This document shows, piece by piece, positions 1-12,117 of a stretch of 64,000 bases of DNA. Position 1 is the first letter of the stretch, and each line of letters starts with the position of its first letter. Source of the stretch: Melampsora larici-populina 98AG31. Taxonomy: Eukaryota; Basidiomycota; Pucciniomycetes; Pucciniales; Melampsoraceae. The translations under genes and the position numbers were made by a program. Location of the stretch: positions 1,145,756 through 1,209,755 of the forward strand of contig NW_006768785.1 in assembly GCF_000204055.1 (NCBI RefSeq), in the 5' to 3' direction. Under the pieces are notes generated by a model that was given only the letters and a program-made list of their open reading frames with translations, did no database searches and was not told the origin of the DNA.

Positions 1-12
1 TTCACTGAGCCT

Positions 13-145
13 GCTACACATATGTAGTGTGGATGTTATGGCTCAGGTGTGGAGTGATAGATCAATCTATGACAAATCATACTCCCAATCATTTTTTCCT
101 GCCCAATTGGGGAAGTTGAATAATGTTGGCAGTGGGTGTACACAC
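13..145 (+). repeat. Dispersed repeat, copy 1 of 3
   Basis: About 130 bp with the core CACATATGTAGTGTG, followed by GGTGTG-AGTGATA and a TATGACAAA block. Related copies lie at about 20150-20258 (reverse orientation) and 22425-22555 (same orientation). Alignment is by eye and copies are clearly diverged. Family unknown. Confidence 0.6.
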
Positions 146-1070
146 ATGGCGCCATTGTTTCACAAGGGCCAAACAATGATATTAATTGCAAAACTGTGCT
201 TCATATTGTGTGATGGGGTTGTTCCTCAGTATTTCGCATCTTGATTAATGAGTGCTACCTATATGTTCACATGATTAATCATGCACTTAGACTGTATCAA
301 GGTTTATTGTTTCATCAGCCTAAAACCACAATCTGATGAAATTTACATAGATGACTAGAGCTTAGGCAGCCTCGCCCCCCTCTAAGTTCAATAAGTAGAA
401 AGTTGATCCTGATGGTCTAAATGGCTGGATGCTTGAGTCAGGATCAGAAAAACAAAGACATAAAATAGGAACCAAAATAGGCAGATATGCACCATGCTCA
501 ACTCATTGTATTATTGTATGTTAAGCCAGGGATTGTGGAACAACCATCAAAGGTTCAATACATACAATCCAGATGAGATTTAAAGGTGATGCTAACTGTA
601 GCACACATTGTGACAATATACTCAATTCACACAGAGATGGAGTTACCAAAATTAGGTTTAGAGACTTGTTCAGCGTAAAGTATACAATTAAGTTTCTGCA
701 CGCTTGGAACACAGAAAGGTACTTATGACAACCTCATACACTTTTTCCTGTGATGGGAATGAGATTTTCCTGGAGAAAATTGTTCTCCTTATTATTTTTT
801 CTCATTCTGGAAATTTCTGTGGACCCAAGAAACCTTTTGTTCACCTCTTGGAGATGCACAGATCGATCAAAAAAATACCAAGGAAACTGAGAAAATTTCT
901 TAGCTTGACCTTCAGCAGCCAGTAGACAGAGGACTCCCTGGAGGCCTTGGTTTTCATTTGATGAATGGATGTGCCTCAATGGATGATGGTACCCAAAGGC
1001 ACAACGGTACCATAAGTTTCCACGTATATGCATACCAGCGTCGGGTAGGAGGAGGTAATTGAACGAGATA

Positions 1071-1206
1071 ACCTGTGACGTTCAGGTTATTAGCTTTAGA
1101 ATAAAGCTAACACGCTTGATCAAAGAGAAAAGCACAATACCTGTGACGTTCAGGTTATTAGCTTTAGAATAAAGCTAACACGCTTGATCAAAGAGAAAAG
1201 CACAAT
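1071..1206. repeat. Exact 2 x 68 bp tandem duplication
   Basis: Two 68-bp units, 1071-1138 and 1139-1206, read identically. Each unit contains the dyad TTAGCTTTA-GAA-TAAAGCTAA. No ORF crosses it. The absence of differences suggests a recent duplication. Confidence 0.9.
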
Positions 1207-3367
1207 CTGAGTAAAACGAAGATTGTGAAACAATGAGTTCGAGTTCGATGAAGAGATCAGGTACAATGATAAATGTAAGAAACCTTTTATAGAACTCAAA
1301 GTCATGACATCATATGGTAATAATGATGTAAGCAAAGAAATAAAAGAAAAGCGCATAACATCACAGCGCGTCTAGATTACTAATCTCAATTGAGGTCACG
1401 TGATATCCCTCTACAGAGGGAGACCTGTACATGGGTGAATGATTATCAGGGTCTTGGCAATGAAAAGTTTCATAGCCGCCCTTCCTCATTGCCAACCTTT
1501 TTCCTCCTCCCTCAGGATCCCACTTGCGTATACTCACACTTCATTTTCACTATCTCACACCCTCTACCTCGTAGAGGACTCTTTTTCCCATCAAAAAAAT
1601 TCTCACCCACCCACCATCCCTTCATCTGACATAGAGTGGGTAATATTTCCTGCTGGCTATGTTACGGTTCTCTACCTTTCTAGTAATATTTTCTGATAAG
1701 CTGTAAGTTGTTATGACATATGGGTGCTTGTAGAGGGGCTGCCTAGCCCACCGTTCAGAGCTCCCCGTCTATGAGGCCCGGCTGTCCTACCCCCCTTAGC
1801 CTAGGCTAGGAGGCACCCCCAAGAAACCTAAAAAGCTTCTACGGTGGAAGTTTTGGGTTTGAATAGCACAAACCTCAAAACATAAGTAATACACATAAAT
1901 TGGTATTACTGACACATCCCAGCATGTAGGTGCTTGCCCCCCGCCAAGAGATAGCTGAGATGCATAGAGAGTGGAAGAAGCAAGCAATCAATTTCTTTAC
2001 CTCACAAAAATCCTTGAACAAATAAAAAGGTTTTATAAGGGGGATGATTTTCCCCTGAAAAAATGAATTCCCCTCACAGGCAAAACCATATGTGTTTGTC
2101 ATAAATACCTTGCTGCTCTCAAAGCATGCAAGAAGAAGTTAGGGACTCAATTGCTTTCACATAAAAATCAAACTTAAAAAAGCCCCATGCTTGCCTTGCA
2201 AGGCTTTGAAGTAGACAAGTGTGGGACTTTGTTAAGTTCACAGAAAGATAAATTTACCCCCCCTGGATTGATTTTTCCACCAGATGCAGTGACACCAAAT
2301 AATCCAGTTTCAAATAGGTTGGTGTAAAACTACCACCCAATAGAATATTCCAACCAATGAAGAGACTTTGGCTTTGCTGGTCCATAACACAATATAAAGT
2401 TTTACAAAGTTTGCCAAATGGGCCCAAACTTTTACCAACTCCTCTGTATCCATGCAAATTGGAATTTGTCATGTCTGTATGTGCGGACAAGAAACTTTGA
2501 AAAATCAATCCTCTTGGAATGTTTATGTTGACAATCCAAAACATTGTATCATCAAAGTCTGTAGCGGCATGTTTGGGTGGCCTTTGAGAGATCTCATAGA
2601 TAAAAGCATGCAAATATGATAGAGCTGCAATTTTATGACACAATTGATCTCTCTGACTTCAACCCATCTTGTGCATGCATGATGAAGAGTTTGAAGAAAA
2701 GAGTTGGTATCAAGGGAAGATCATTGGGAGGCCTTTTAAAGTTTGTAGATTCAGGGCTGGTTGAAGGAGTCCCGGGACATGAACAAATTCACACAATCTT
2801 GACATCTATGTCTCATTTCACACATTGTGCACATTGCAGAATCCATACATATGTATAATCCAAGGTCTTTTTCTCTTAACAAAGTCCCACAACCACGCTT
2901 TGCAAGGCCTCAAGTGAGACTTATGACTGATCATCAATTTTGGCATGAGTACTCAAAGTGCCGAGCCCTATTACATAGTTCTTGCTATCTCCTGATTTAT
3001 TCACTAATCAACAACTTCCATCCCCTCCATCAGAGGAGTGATGAGTGTGACACTCTTTCACTCTTCCTTGGCAATTCCTTACAAATGTGCTCAAGAAGTT
3101 GCACAACCTAAATTCTGCCTCGATTAATTTTGGTTGTGCTTTTCACAAGTGGAAACTGGACACTTCAATTCAAGTATGATATCTGTTGCCATTTTTGAGG
3201 TTCTATGATATTAGGGTATTTCCTTTGACACAAAAAATTGGGTTGTAAACAAATTCAAATATAGGTTCCTGTTTTTTGAAGCAGGGAATCTTATTTGGGA
3301 GCCGAAGCCAAATTATATAGGTGAGAGAGCCAATAGTGAAATCCAAAATGTGTCAGTAATTATATGT

Positions 3368-5548
3368 CTATGAGGTGTGATCAGCCAAATCATGTGAAAT
3401 TGATGGTTGAGAAATACGCGCTGATATCTCTGGATTGTACCAGAATAAGTGAAACATGCGAGGGATTGGGTATTGTATATCTTTACGGCAAAGGGGGCAT
3501 GTTGGCGTAAATTTTTCTGGTGTTTTGACCTCTGCATATATCCAATCCTTATTACAGGCAGAGGCAAAAGGTCAGAAATTGTGTTCAGATGTGAAATTAC
3601 ATTTGGGGACTAATGAGATTTACCTCCATGCAATGGTGGTGGAATTTATGATCGTGGTGGCATCCTAGACGTACGACCTTCTGCCCATTGACAAAATCAT
3701 TCCAGCAGATTGCACAAGGTGTTTTGTCTTCTTCCTTTTGTTTGTCCACTCCTGGAAACACGGGGTAGCAGTTTGTGAAAATGTGGTAACAATTTATGCA
3801 TCAGCTTGGGGACATGGTAAGATAGAGATAGATGAATAGATGGATCTACTTAAATACTATGAAGCACAGTATTTGGACATGTGATTCTTCAAAAAAAATC
3901 GGAAAAAGTTTTCACAAGAGAGTGACATTCTCGGATAACTCACCTGCAACTGGGATACCACCGTTCATATGATTTTTGTCATCTTTGATATAATCCAAGG
4001 CTTTTTCCAATATTTCCATCACAGCAATTTTACTTTCTTGATAATCTTCCATAGAAGGATACTTCTGGAGTGTTTGGTGATCCATATGAGCTAAATCGTG
4101 TTCATAACCTTTAAACGATTCTAATACATACTCATAATGTTTCATAGTTACTTTGTCCCATCTTATAAGTGGCAGGACGAGGTTTTCCATGTAAAAGTCC
4201 CCTATTCCCCCTTCGAGAAAGCCTCTTATGAGTGGACCCAATTTTTCCTGGTACTCGAAAGATTTCTTGAATCCTTCGTAAATGAATTTTGCACGCCAAG
4301 ATTTGAGTTTCACAGACTTATTGTGTTTCTCAAGGTGATTTATGATGTGAAAAATGCATATAACTTCTCCTTGTGGAGAATCTTTTTTCATCATGTGGAT
4401 TGCACATTCCTTGATCAAGTCTGAAAGCTTTCTCTCTGGAATTAGGCAGCTCTCTTGTAGTAGTGTGTCATAAATGTTGATGAATTCGCGAGTCATTTCT
4501 GAACGTTTTGTGACATTTAGATATCCTTGTAGTTTGACAAATAATTCCGCTCTCCGGAGTGCTTGTGCCAGTACTACAGGGGCAAAGGATTCGCGTAAGT
4601 GGCTGGCTCCTCATTGCGAGATGAATAGATATGCCCACAAGGATTGTGATATCCATCGTATGCGACAGTTGAACAACTGTTCCGCACCTCAATTGGGAGA
4701 TTTATTTCTAATCGGGTGAAACACAGATAACATCATTTCAGATAAGATTATAGCACTCCAAATCTATTCTACGACACACCTCTAGTCAGCCAGAGCTCCA
4801 GTGCTCCACGGCAAACAAGTCCTTCCTGTACATTTGTCCGTACTGGCTTCAATTCTCCTTTTGGTAAATGAGCCTGAAGAGTCCGTAGGATCCCTAGCGC
4901 CCAAATCCTTTCTTTCAATCTCAGGTTGTCTTGTTCTAGGACCTCGAGCGCAAATTCTATTGTTTGTTGATATAATGAATTCTCACAGAAGAGTGCTGGG
5001 ATGTTAAAAGACTGTGGTTTGCCTATTATTTTGCCGAAGCCTATAGATTGGATGTGTAGACAATAATTGTTGATATTGAGCAGCCCCGCAGCCAGAAGCG
5101 CGAGCGTCGAACGTGAATCGTGTTGAAAGTATTTGCGGGCCACATCTACATAGATTCCAAAACCACCAACTGCTCGCATACCTGCAATGGTCTTCCATAT
5201 CATGGTAGGATGTACTGCGGGCGATTTCACTTTCGGTCGGAATTGAAAATCTGGATCGATTGGACCAAAAATCTGCAATCTGTCGAACCTATCAGCTGAG
5301 CTTTTGGCTGATGGCAGAAGCGTTTTGGTAGCTATGTTGACGAGATACGATTGCGAGAACTGCTGAAATGACGATTCGCCTTCCGAGAAACGTTCAGAGG
5401 CGGAAAGAATGCCGGGTTCCTCTGAACGCTGTGCCAAAGTAATACCACCTAGCACTCCGTATGCTGGTACGACCTGAGCTGGGCCAGGGCATCTTACCAT
5501 GGGAAGTAAAACCACACTCGCTCTAAGAAAAAGTTTCAGATATTTCAT
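3368..5548 (-). CDS. Signal-peptide-bearing RING-H2 finger protein, probable E3 ubiquitin ligase
   Basis: Four exons on the minus strand: 5548-4780, 4609-3944, 3751-3624 and 3547-3368. They join in frame into 580 codons plus stop. Introns are 170, 192 and 76 bp with GT-AG ends. The N-terminus (MKYLKLFLRASVVLLPMV) looks like a cleavable signal peptide. The central ~430 residues are mostly helical and I do not recognise them. The C-terminus (about residues 491-545) is a RING-H2 finger: CAIC, then GCHHDHKFHHHC, then CPLC. It fits C-x2-C-x(n)-C-x3-H-x2-H-x2-C-x(n)-C-x2-C, with all eight zinc ligands present. RING-H2 domains recruit ubiquitin-loaded E2 enzymes. An upstream in-frame ATG at 5644 would bury the signal sequence, so 5548 is preferred. 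No second membrane segment is evident. The 170-bp and 192-bp introns are longer than most neighbours and deserve RNA support. Whether the product is secreted, vacuolar or anchored is unknown. Confidence 0.75.
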
Positions 5549-6559
5549 GATCTTGGAAACATACGGAAAGAGAAGACACACAAGTGAAGGGATACTTTTG
5601 CAAGGCAAAGGTTGATGAGTTTGAAGATCATGTTCCAGATGCATTTCATTTCTCTGACTTACACCATCGCAGACGAAGTCACAGAAGTGGTAAATAACAC
5701 ATGAGGCTTAAACATAACCCGCAGTGAATATGTATGCGCTCATGAGGATTTCAAGGACTCCGGTCAGGCTCAGCAACTACCATGTATGCAGCAGCTCAGC
5801 TCCAGACTTTGACTCCACAATGAAATATGTTTCTTATCATTTTTGTCGACTACGGACCACGGCGGTGAATGAAATCTCCCGGAAACAATTGGAAGAGGCA
5901 TGTTTCGAGAGGCAGGGACTTCTTTTTATAATTATAGCAAGCACCCCGTGTTACCGCTCAATATATAACCATCTCTCAATCAAGTGGATCACTTGAACCA
6001 GATGAAAACAAAGTCTATCATAATCCACATCACTTTATCCCTTATCTTGAGCAAAGTCACATCACTTTAATTCTCCACTAATTCAGCGTCTAGAAGCCAT
6101 TACTAAGTCTCGTTTTCAATGAGGACCTGTTTTTTGAGATGATTGGATCTCCCATATTGTGGTGTTGCTTGAGAAAGATTGATGGATTTGAACGCAAGCA
6201 AGCTGCTGAAAGCCAGATAACTTGATGATGTTCAACTCGAATCATTGGATTTGTCTCAACTTGACACATGATTCATCTGATTTCTAGACCTTTGCGATGA
6301 TGATTGTCTTCCTGCGGTGATAGCCTCTTGAGTTCACAATGACTTTTGCCTCCTTGTCACTAAGTGATACAAGTTGTGCTAGCCAACAAACTTGTGAGAA
6401 CTTTCAAATCAAACCAAATTCATTACAAATTGATCATCAGGATTAAACAAGGGTGTGGCTATCTTGGCCCAAGAATCAATATTGCCGCGCCCCACTTTTG
6501 CTCACGTTCTTGGGACGAGCTAAATATGGTCGGATTGGAAAAATGCCCCTCACCTGTAT
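5549..6559. other. Intergenic, nothing recognised
   Basis: AT-rich sequence between the RING-H2 gene start and the tRNA. It presumably contains the RING-H2 promoter. No coding pattern or repeat stood out. Confidence 0.5.
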
Positions 6560-6563
6560 GCTG

Positions 6564-6597
<34 letters not shown>

Positions 6598-6672
6598 TCT
6601 TCATCAGCTTGCATGTGTCATGTGTACTTCCCAGTAGAGAAATCTGCAGGGGTTCGAATCCCCTTTTCAGCA
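6560..6672 (+). tRNA. tRNA-Leu(CAA): tRNA-Leu(CAA) with intron
   Basis: The acceptor stem GCTGAGA (6560-6566) pairs with TTTCAGC, with one G-U pair, followed by discriminator A73 at 6672. The D stem is TCC/GGA. The anticodon loop reads TTCAAG, giving CAA at 6594-6596. A ~31-nt intron (about 6598-6628) follows position 37, the canonical site. The variable region is long (class II). The T arm is AGGGG-TTCGAAT-CCCCT. A run of seven T at 6675-6681 is the Pol III terminator. Discriminator A and anticodon CAA identify leucine rather than serine. One mismatch (31:39) is seen in the anticodon stem, so the exact intron edge is uncertain. Confidence 0.9.
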
Positions 6673-6674
6673 TG

Positions 6675-6681
6675 TTTTTTT
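6675..6681 (+). terminator. Pol III terminator of tRNA-Leu
   Basis: Seven consecutive T on the coding strand, two bases after the tRNA 3' end. Confidence 0.85.
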
Positions 6682-9600
6682 GTTCCGAGAGACAGCAGGC
6701 ACTATGTCTGCGTATTATCCTCATTATCTTTTTCTGGTGTGTGATCAAGAAATCAGTCTATGCCAGGTTCGAAAATTAGTGCTAGCCCTCCAAAGCTTCT
6801 TGATCTTTACTTGTGAATGGGGTGCAAGCAACTCAATGAGATGGGACAATTGTTATTGGACAGGCATATTTTGCCTCCTGTTTCTTTTGATCACTTTTGG
6901 ATAATTACTACTTGAATCACGTGGGAGGCTTTTGCCATGTTGGGGATGATAAAAAGATAGAAATGTTTTTGTTTATTTTCTTTGTCTAATGAGATTTGAA
7001 AGGATTGCTTCCTATCATGTTACATACGTGGTCACCTAGGTATGGGGAAACTGCTGGGTTTTTTTGGTTTTCCTGGGGTGCTTTGACTTGGTGTGCCTCA
7101 ATATATATAAGTATGATAAGTATTAGCTCTATGCATACAACCATAGCACTAGTAACAAAATATGTGGTGGGCCAAATTGCCTCCTCTCATCTCGCTGCTT
7201 TTGAGTCATCCAGTTGTTTATAAAAAGAAGAACAAAAAAGGGGCAAAATGAAAAAAGGGATTGTGTAAACAGTGAGAATTGTTTTGTCAGATGGATCAAG
7301 TGTAATACTATTGTACTTCGCGGGTTCGTCCAGAATCCTTTTCACCCGTGATCCTTTTGTGGTCTGTAAAAGCTACCAAGATTATGTTTCCTACTAGTGC
7401 CTTTCTGAAAATTTTAGGTTGTGTCCTATAATTCTTACAATGATTGGTTTGGATCGCGACATCAATGAATTCCGTGAAAACTGTTTCATTATTTGCGCCT
7501 GCGTCTTGATCATTTTGAACTTGATCCATTGTACATGACTGATGACTTGAAAGCAAGATTCAGGAGATATGCCGCACTGGGGATTGCCAATGACTCTTCT
7601 GACCTGGATCTTGCTTCTCACTCAGGGGTATTTGCGAGCCGTATGAAACCCCTCCTTTGAATGGTTAGGTAGTCATGAGGGGTGTAACTTATAAGATGGT
7701 TGATATCAAAGGAAGATGTTACCCGCAATGATGGTCAAGTTTGAACACGAGTGATCCTTGCCGAAGTCATGTAAAAATATTTCAAGATCGACATGCTTTT
7801 GGCAAGGATCTTGTTCGTCTGAAATTAAACACTTCGTCCAAAATTCTGATGGAAAGATCAGACCTCATGATGGGACGAAGTTACGCACGTCCATACATAC
7901 ATATGGCCATCTTTTGGTCCCGTAAGATTCATGATGTGACACGATGGCTGCCCCGTTTTCTTGGCACATGCAAGTTCAAATTGTACATGTTTCATTCTGC
8001 CGGGCTCCGTCCCAAAGCCGTGTCGGTTGAAAAAGAGTAAGATACACCCGGCTTGGTGCCCGTTTCACGCGTCTCTTATATTCAAAGTCGTGCGGGGAGC
8101 AATTCGCAGGGATTACAAGGAAACAGAAAATCGCTGATTGTAAACCAACGAATAATTCAAAGGTGTGGCTTAAGGATTTGATTTATTGATGTTTGAGTTT
8201 ACACAGGAGCGCATGAATGGAAGGGAGGCTTTGATAGAACAGTAGCTACTGTACTGTGAATACGAATCGCGTCTCCATGATCGAAAATTGAAATACAAAG
8301 TACTGAAATCCGTCGTGATAAGGTGTTCTCTGATATACTAACCTTTCCTTTGGATTATTCATTTCTTTCCTCAATATCGGAAACAAGCGAAATAATTCCA
8401 TCTGTATATGTTGTATAAATACATACGACGGTGATATCATAAGCCATCATAAGGCACCATAACTCATCATATAAAGTTATGAAGGCCACACGACGCATGC
8501 AATCTCTATGCGACCAACGTGACTCCGTCAGTTTATGCTCCCCCGAGGAGGTGAAACAGGGTGAAACAAATTTTACAGCTTTTTACTCACAGCTTTTTAA
8601 GCGGCAGGGAATTTGGAAAGAGCAGCATAGTGTGCTTGCGCATCACGATCCCATTGCCCAAAGTGAGGAAGGTAGCAAAAGGCCTGTCAGTGTGAGTATG
8701 ACGTGGAATTTAAAAGTATATCCTTCAGGCCCCCGCCCGCTACTGGAAGTCTGGCTTTTTTCCCTGCCAACACATTCCTCTCAATAAGGGTCGAAATGGC
8801 TGTACATACTTATCTGTTCTTTAAGTTTTGGTTCAGAGTGGGCCGATATGGAAGAAGAGAGGCTTTGCTTTGAAATCACTATTCCCTGTGAAGTTTTCCT
8901 TTCCTTGTATTCATTCGTCGGAGAAAAGGACAATATTATCGGGACGGCCATTGATCTGTATTCATTATACCTCATAATACCATGTACATACAATTGTCAA
9001 TGAGTGAGGGGAGAAAAGTAATGGGCGGGGATGAATCAGGATGAATCCAATTCGGCTCAAAGAGAGTGGTAGCCTGTAGAAGATAGAAATTGGACGGATG
9101 AAGCAATACAATTTAGACGGTGGCCAAGGTGACGTGTATTTTGTATACAACATCACCACCACCCAATAATTTGATGAGTGATGAAGGAACTAAAATGCTG
9201 GTTTTCTGTGGACATAGTCCAGCCTTTAATAACTGGAGACTCTGTGTACTAAAGGCTACTAAAGGGTTGTTTAAGGAAGCCGAAAATATGTTGTTGAAGG
9301 TACAACATAATCATTTGAAGGAAGAGAGACACACTTTTGTCTTCTCTATGGCCAAGGGATCGTGTGTGGAAATTGTTCGGAATCCTTCGAATTGAATGAT
9401 GCATTTTTATGAAAATATGGAATCGAATAGTCTTTCATGTGAAGGTTCATGCAACTTTAGTTCTCTTCATTCAGATTCAGATGAACGATGGCTTAAAAGT
9501 GGCTCGAAGATTTCAACGAATGTTTCTTTACTTTTCCATAATTCTATATCTTTCTAAGCTGATTGAAGTTCTCTATAAACTCACTCACCTCCTCCTTAAC

Positions 9601-10662
9601 TTCTTCCTCTCATGAGTTCTATTGTCTATCTTATTCCATCATCAACTTTTTGTTAAAATCTTTCGTTTTGAATATACTTCTTTTTCAAGATCTGCTCCAT
9701 CGTTTGACATAGCCCTCCTCCATCTGAATCGATTGTTCCTATCCTGTTTTTGCGAAGTCTGCGTTGTGATTATCACTCCTTTCCTTCTTCACCACCTGGT
9801 AATCAAGCCAAATCACTGTCCATAGTTTCGACCAATCGAACTTCATCCTTGTCTCTAAATATATATACGATTCTCAGGTCATTCGTTGTCAACCAAACAT
9901 ACATATCCGGTAAGTGGTATATGCTGTCTAGCATACCCTCCTTACCTATATGGCTGACCTTTCCTTTCCTCCCACTTACTTACCGGCTTCCCTTTCGATT
10001 TAAATATAGTTCAAGCGCGGAGTGGCTATATACATATTGAGGCTGAAAGGTAAGGATCCGCGTTCTGTTCACTCTGTACCAAGCCAGGTATAATCAGATA
10101 CCGCTCCAAAGGAGGCACCATATACCGGATCCCCTATATACACCCATGGGGTGATTATATGCTGGTATGATGAAATCTGCTGCTCATATGCTTCAAGATT
10201 TGCCTCTGACTCTGAGCGTGGGTTACACAATTCAAGTCAGAGACCTCAGCGAGAGTTGCTTGAGAGCGAATGATCAACTTATGACTTGTTTTGATCATGG
10301 AGGCTGACGATGATGCTGAATTGCATATTATCTTTGACTTTACTTTCCTTAGTTGCTGTTCTTTCCTATCACGACTCACTTCTTCAACCAGCAGAAGCCC
10401 TTCAACCTCACACATCCCGCTTGTCAACTTGCTCAATCTTTACATAACCATTTGTACGTGTTGTAGACTTCAACTATTTATCGGTCGCTCAATGCAGTGC
10501 TGAAATTTCACTCATTGGCCATTTCCCATCATTTGACATCGTATTGTGCAGCGAAGGCCCCTCTGGTGAGATTGAATTCTATTTACTCAGTGAAAGAGTT
10601 TTTTATTCATATTTATCTGGATGTTAGAACCACCTCCTACCACCTACAGGCTCCCAGCAGTT
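6682..10662. other. 4-kb gene-poor stretch
   Basis: I see no multi-exon gene, known domain or clear transposon here. Open frames of 60-100 codons on both strands (for example 7741-8040 plus, 8479-8787 plus) look like chance ORFs: no low-complexity bias, no conserved motif, no flanking splice pattern I could join. It abuts the assembly gap, so part of a gene could be missing. Confidence 0.5.
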
Positions 10663-10762
10663 NNNNNNNNNNNNNNNNNNNNNNNNNNNNNNNNNNNNNN
10701 NNNNNNNNNNNNNNNNNNNNNNNNNNNNNNNNNNNNNNNNNNNNNNNNNNNNNNNNNNNNNN
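10663..10762. other. Assembly gap (100 N)
   Basis: Exactly 100 N, the conventional placeholder for a gap of unknown size. Translations crossing it are meaningless. Confidence 0.99.
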
Positions 10763-10867
10763 AAAAAGGGTAAGCAGAGGAGGCGATACTGAGTGGTCAA
10801 TTTGACAGTTTTGGACTGACCAACCAAATTGGAATTATCCAGCCCAAAAATATAGACCAATCTGAAA

Positions 10868-11722
10868 ATGGCCAATTTCCTAGCCGTCAATCCTCAACAG
10901 CACCAATTGCACTTCGTTCCGTCTAGCGCAGGATCGCCGCCAACGCCGAGTAACTTTCCTTTGTCCAGATCCAACAGCAAGCTCAGTCGAGTCAGCGGCT
11001 CGCGGAGTCCTTCATTCTCCGTCTCTCTCATCAATCCAATTTCTTTGCCATCTCGCTTGGTGGCAGACCCTGTCTCCAATCGTCCACTTTCTTGTAATAC
11101 AAATCCTCACATCCCTAGATGTGTTAGTCGCTTCCGCTCACTCACTGGGTCATCTTCACACCCTCCCGCGTCGGCCACCCGCGTTTGCACCAAAACACCA
11201 TCGACACCATCTTCTTCTAGCGCTATAATTTTTCGGCCCTTCATGCGAATTCGAAGTCGCCGGCTGTCAGACAGCTCTCTCACGGACCTTTCCCCTCCTA
11301 CCATTGATTCTGACCTCGATTTTGGGCTCAGTCATCCGCTTCACGACTCATCCACAAATCCAGACATTCCAACTACTCAATCTAGCCTCAAAGTCACCAC
11401 CAGCGACTCTCACCTGCCGCAGATCCTCCCACCCAAGTCATCTGGACCGCCCTCGCCTCCCCATTCTTCCTTGCTTTCATGTCGCGCACCTCCTCCTGAA
11501 ATCAATTCTTCAAATACACATATTTTTCCATCCCTGAGGCCTACTGAACACCATAAGTCTTCTCAAACGCATTTTCACACGTTAGATGGTGCACGCGCTA
11601 CCGCTTCATCCATCTGTTCGCGCATGTTGAGCTCTTCCAAGCTCATCAGTACTGAGAAGCCCAATCGCCAGTCTAAGTTAGTGTTGCGCCCCTTGTCTGT
11701 GATCCTTTGTGGTCCTTTGTAG
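10868..11722 (+). CDS. Ser/Pro-rich ORF or long leader of the downstream gene (doubtful)
   Basis: An uninterrupted 284-codon frame starting at ATG (MANFLAVNPQQH), extremely rich in Ser, Pro and Thr. It lies 395 bp upstream of, and on the same strand as, the coiled-coil gene at 12118, and its composition resembles that gene's N-terminal half. It could be an independent small gene, an upstream exon set that I could not join in frame, or a 5' leader. No domain was recognised. The 100-N gap just upstream could hide the real start. Confidence 0.3.
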   Translation: MANFLAVNPQQHQLHFVPSSAGSPPTPSNFPLSRSNSKLSRVSGSRSPSFSVSLINPISLPSRLVADPVSNRPLSCNTNPHIPRCVSRFRSLTGSSSHPPASATRVCTKTPSTPSSSSAIIFRPFMRIRSRRLSDSSLTDLSPPTIDSDLDFGLSHPLHDSSTNPDIPTTQSSLKVTTSDSHLPQILPPKSSGPPSPPHSSLLSCRAPPPEINSSNTHIFPSLRPTEHHKSSQTHFHTLDGARATASSICSRMLSSSKLISTEKPNRQSKLVLRPLSVILCGPL

Positions 11723-12117
11723 ACTCGCCTTAGGTGACACGCCATTTCCAACAACACATAGGCTGATTGTGCGTTTTTCGCTTGAATATCCATCATCTCC
11801 CAATTAGCTCTAGGTCCACATCTCAGGAGCGAATCCAAATGGCTGTGCGCCATAAAGATAGTCTAAGCTCATTGAACAACACTGTCACTACGGCTCAACA
11901 AGAAAATTGTCAAACCGAAGTTGAGGAGATGGAGTCGATACGCGTATGTTGTAGTTTCTCTGTTATCTCCCTATCCGCCCTTTGTTCTCTTTCTTATTTT
12001 AAATTACACCTTCTCTCGAACAATTTTCCTCCTTCTCAACGATATTTCCAATTTGCGATATCGAAATTTCAGTCTCCTCCAAAAGCTCTTTGGGTTGACA
12101 CGGGCCGTGCTGCTAAA

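Larger units (their letters stand above)
1..3367. other. Repeat-rich intergenic flank
   Basis: No gene could be supported here. The stretch holds recognisable repeat fragments, listed separately: a dispersed repeat (13-145), a constant-loop hairpin (986-1013), an exact 68-bp tandem duplication (1071-1206), and an imperfect inverted repeat pair (about 715-850 and 1990-2110). Position 1735-1765 (core GCCTAGCCCACCGT) is similar in reverse complement to 21221-21255. Open frames such as 2254-2643 (minus, 129 codons) show no recognisable domain and are probably chance or transposon relics. Confidence 0.6.

Noticed and set aside
3944..4496. Stand-alone 194-codon gene
   Set aside because: Its ATG lies inside a longer exon that splices upstream to the signal-peptide exon and downstream to the RING exons.
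9120..10040. Several 65-95 codon ORFs
   Set aside because: No motif, no splice structure, overlapping frames; chance ORFs in AT-rich DNA.
10497..10890. ORFs on both strands crossing the N run
   Set aside because: They translate the 100-N gap as unknown residues; not evidence of coding.
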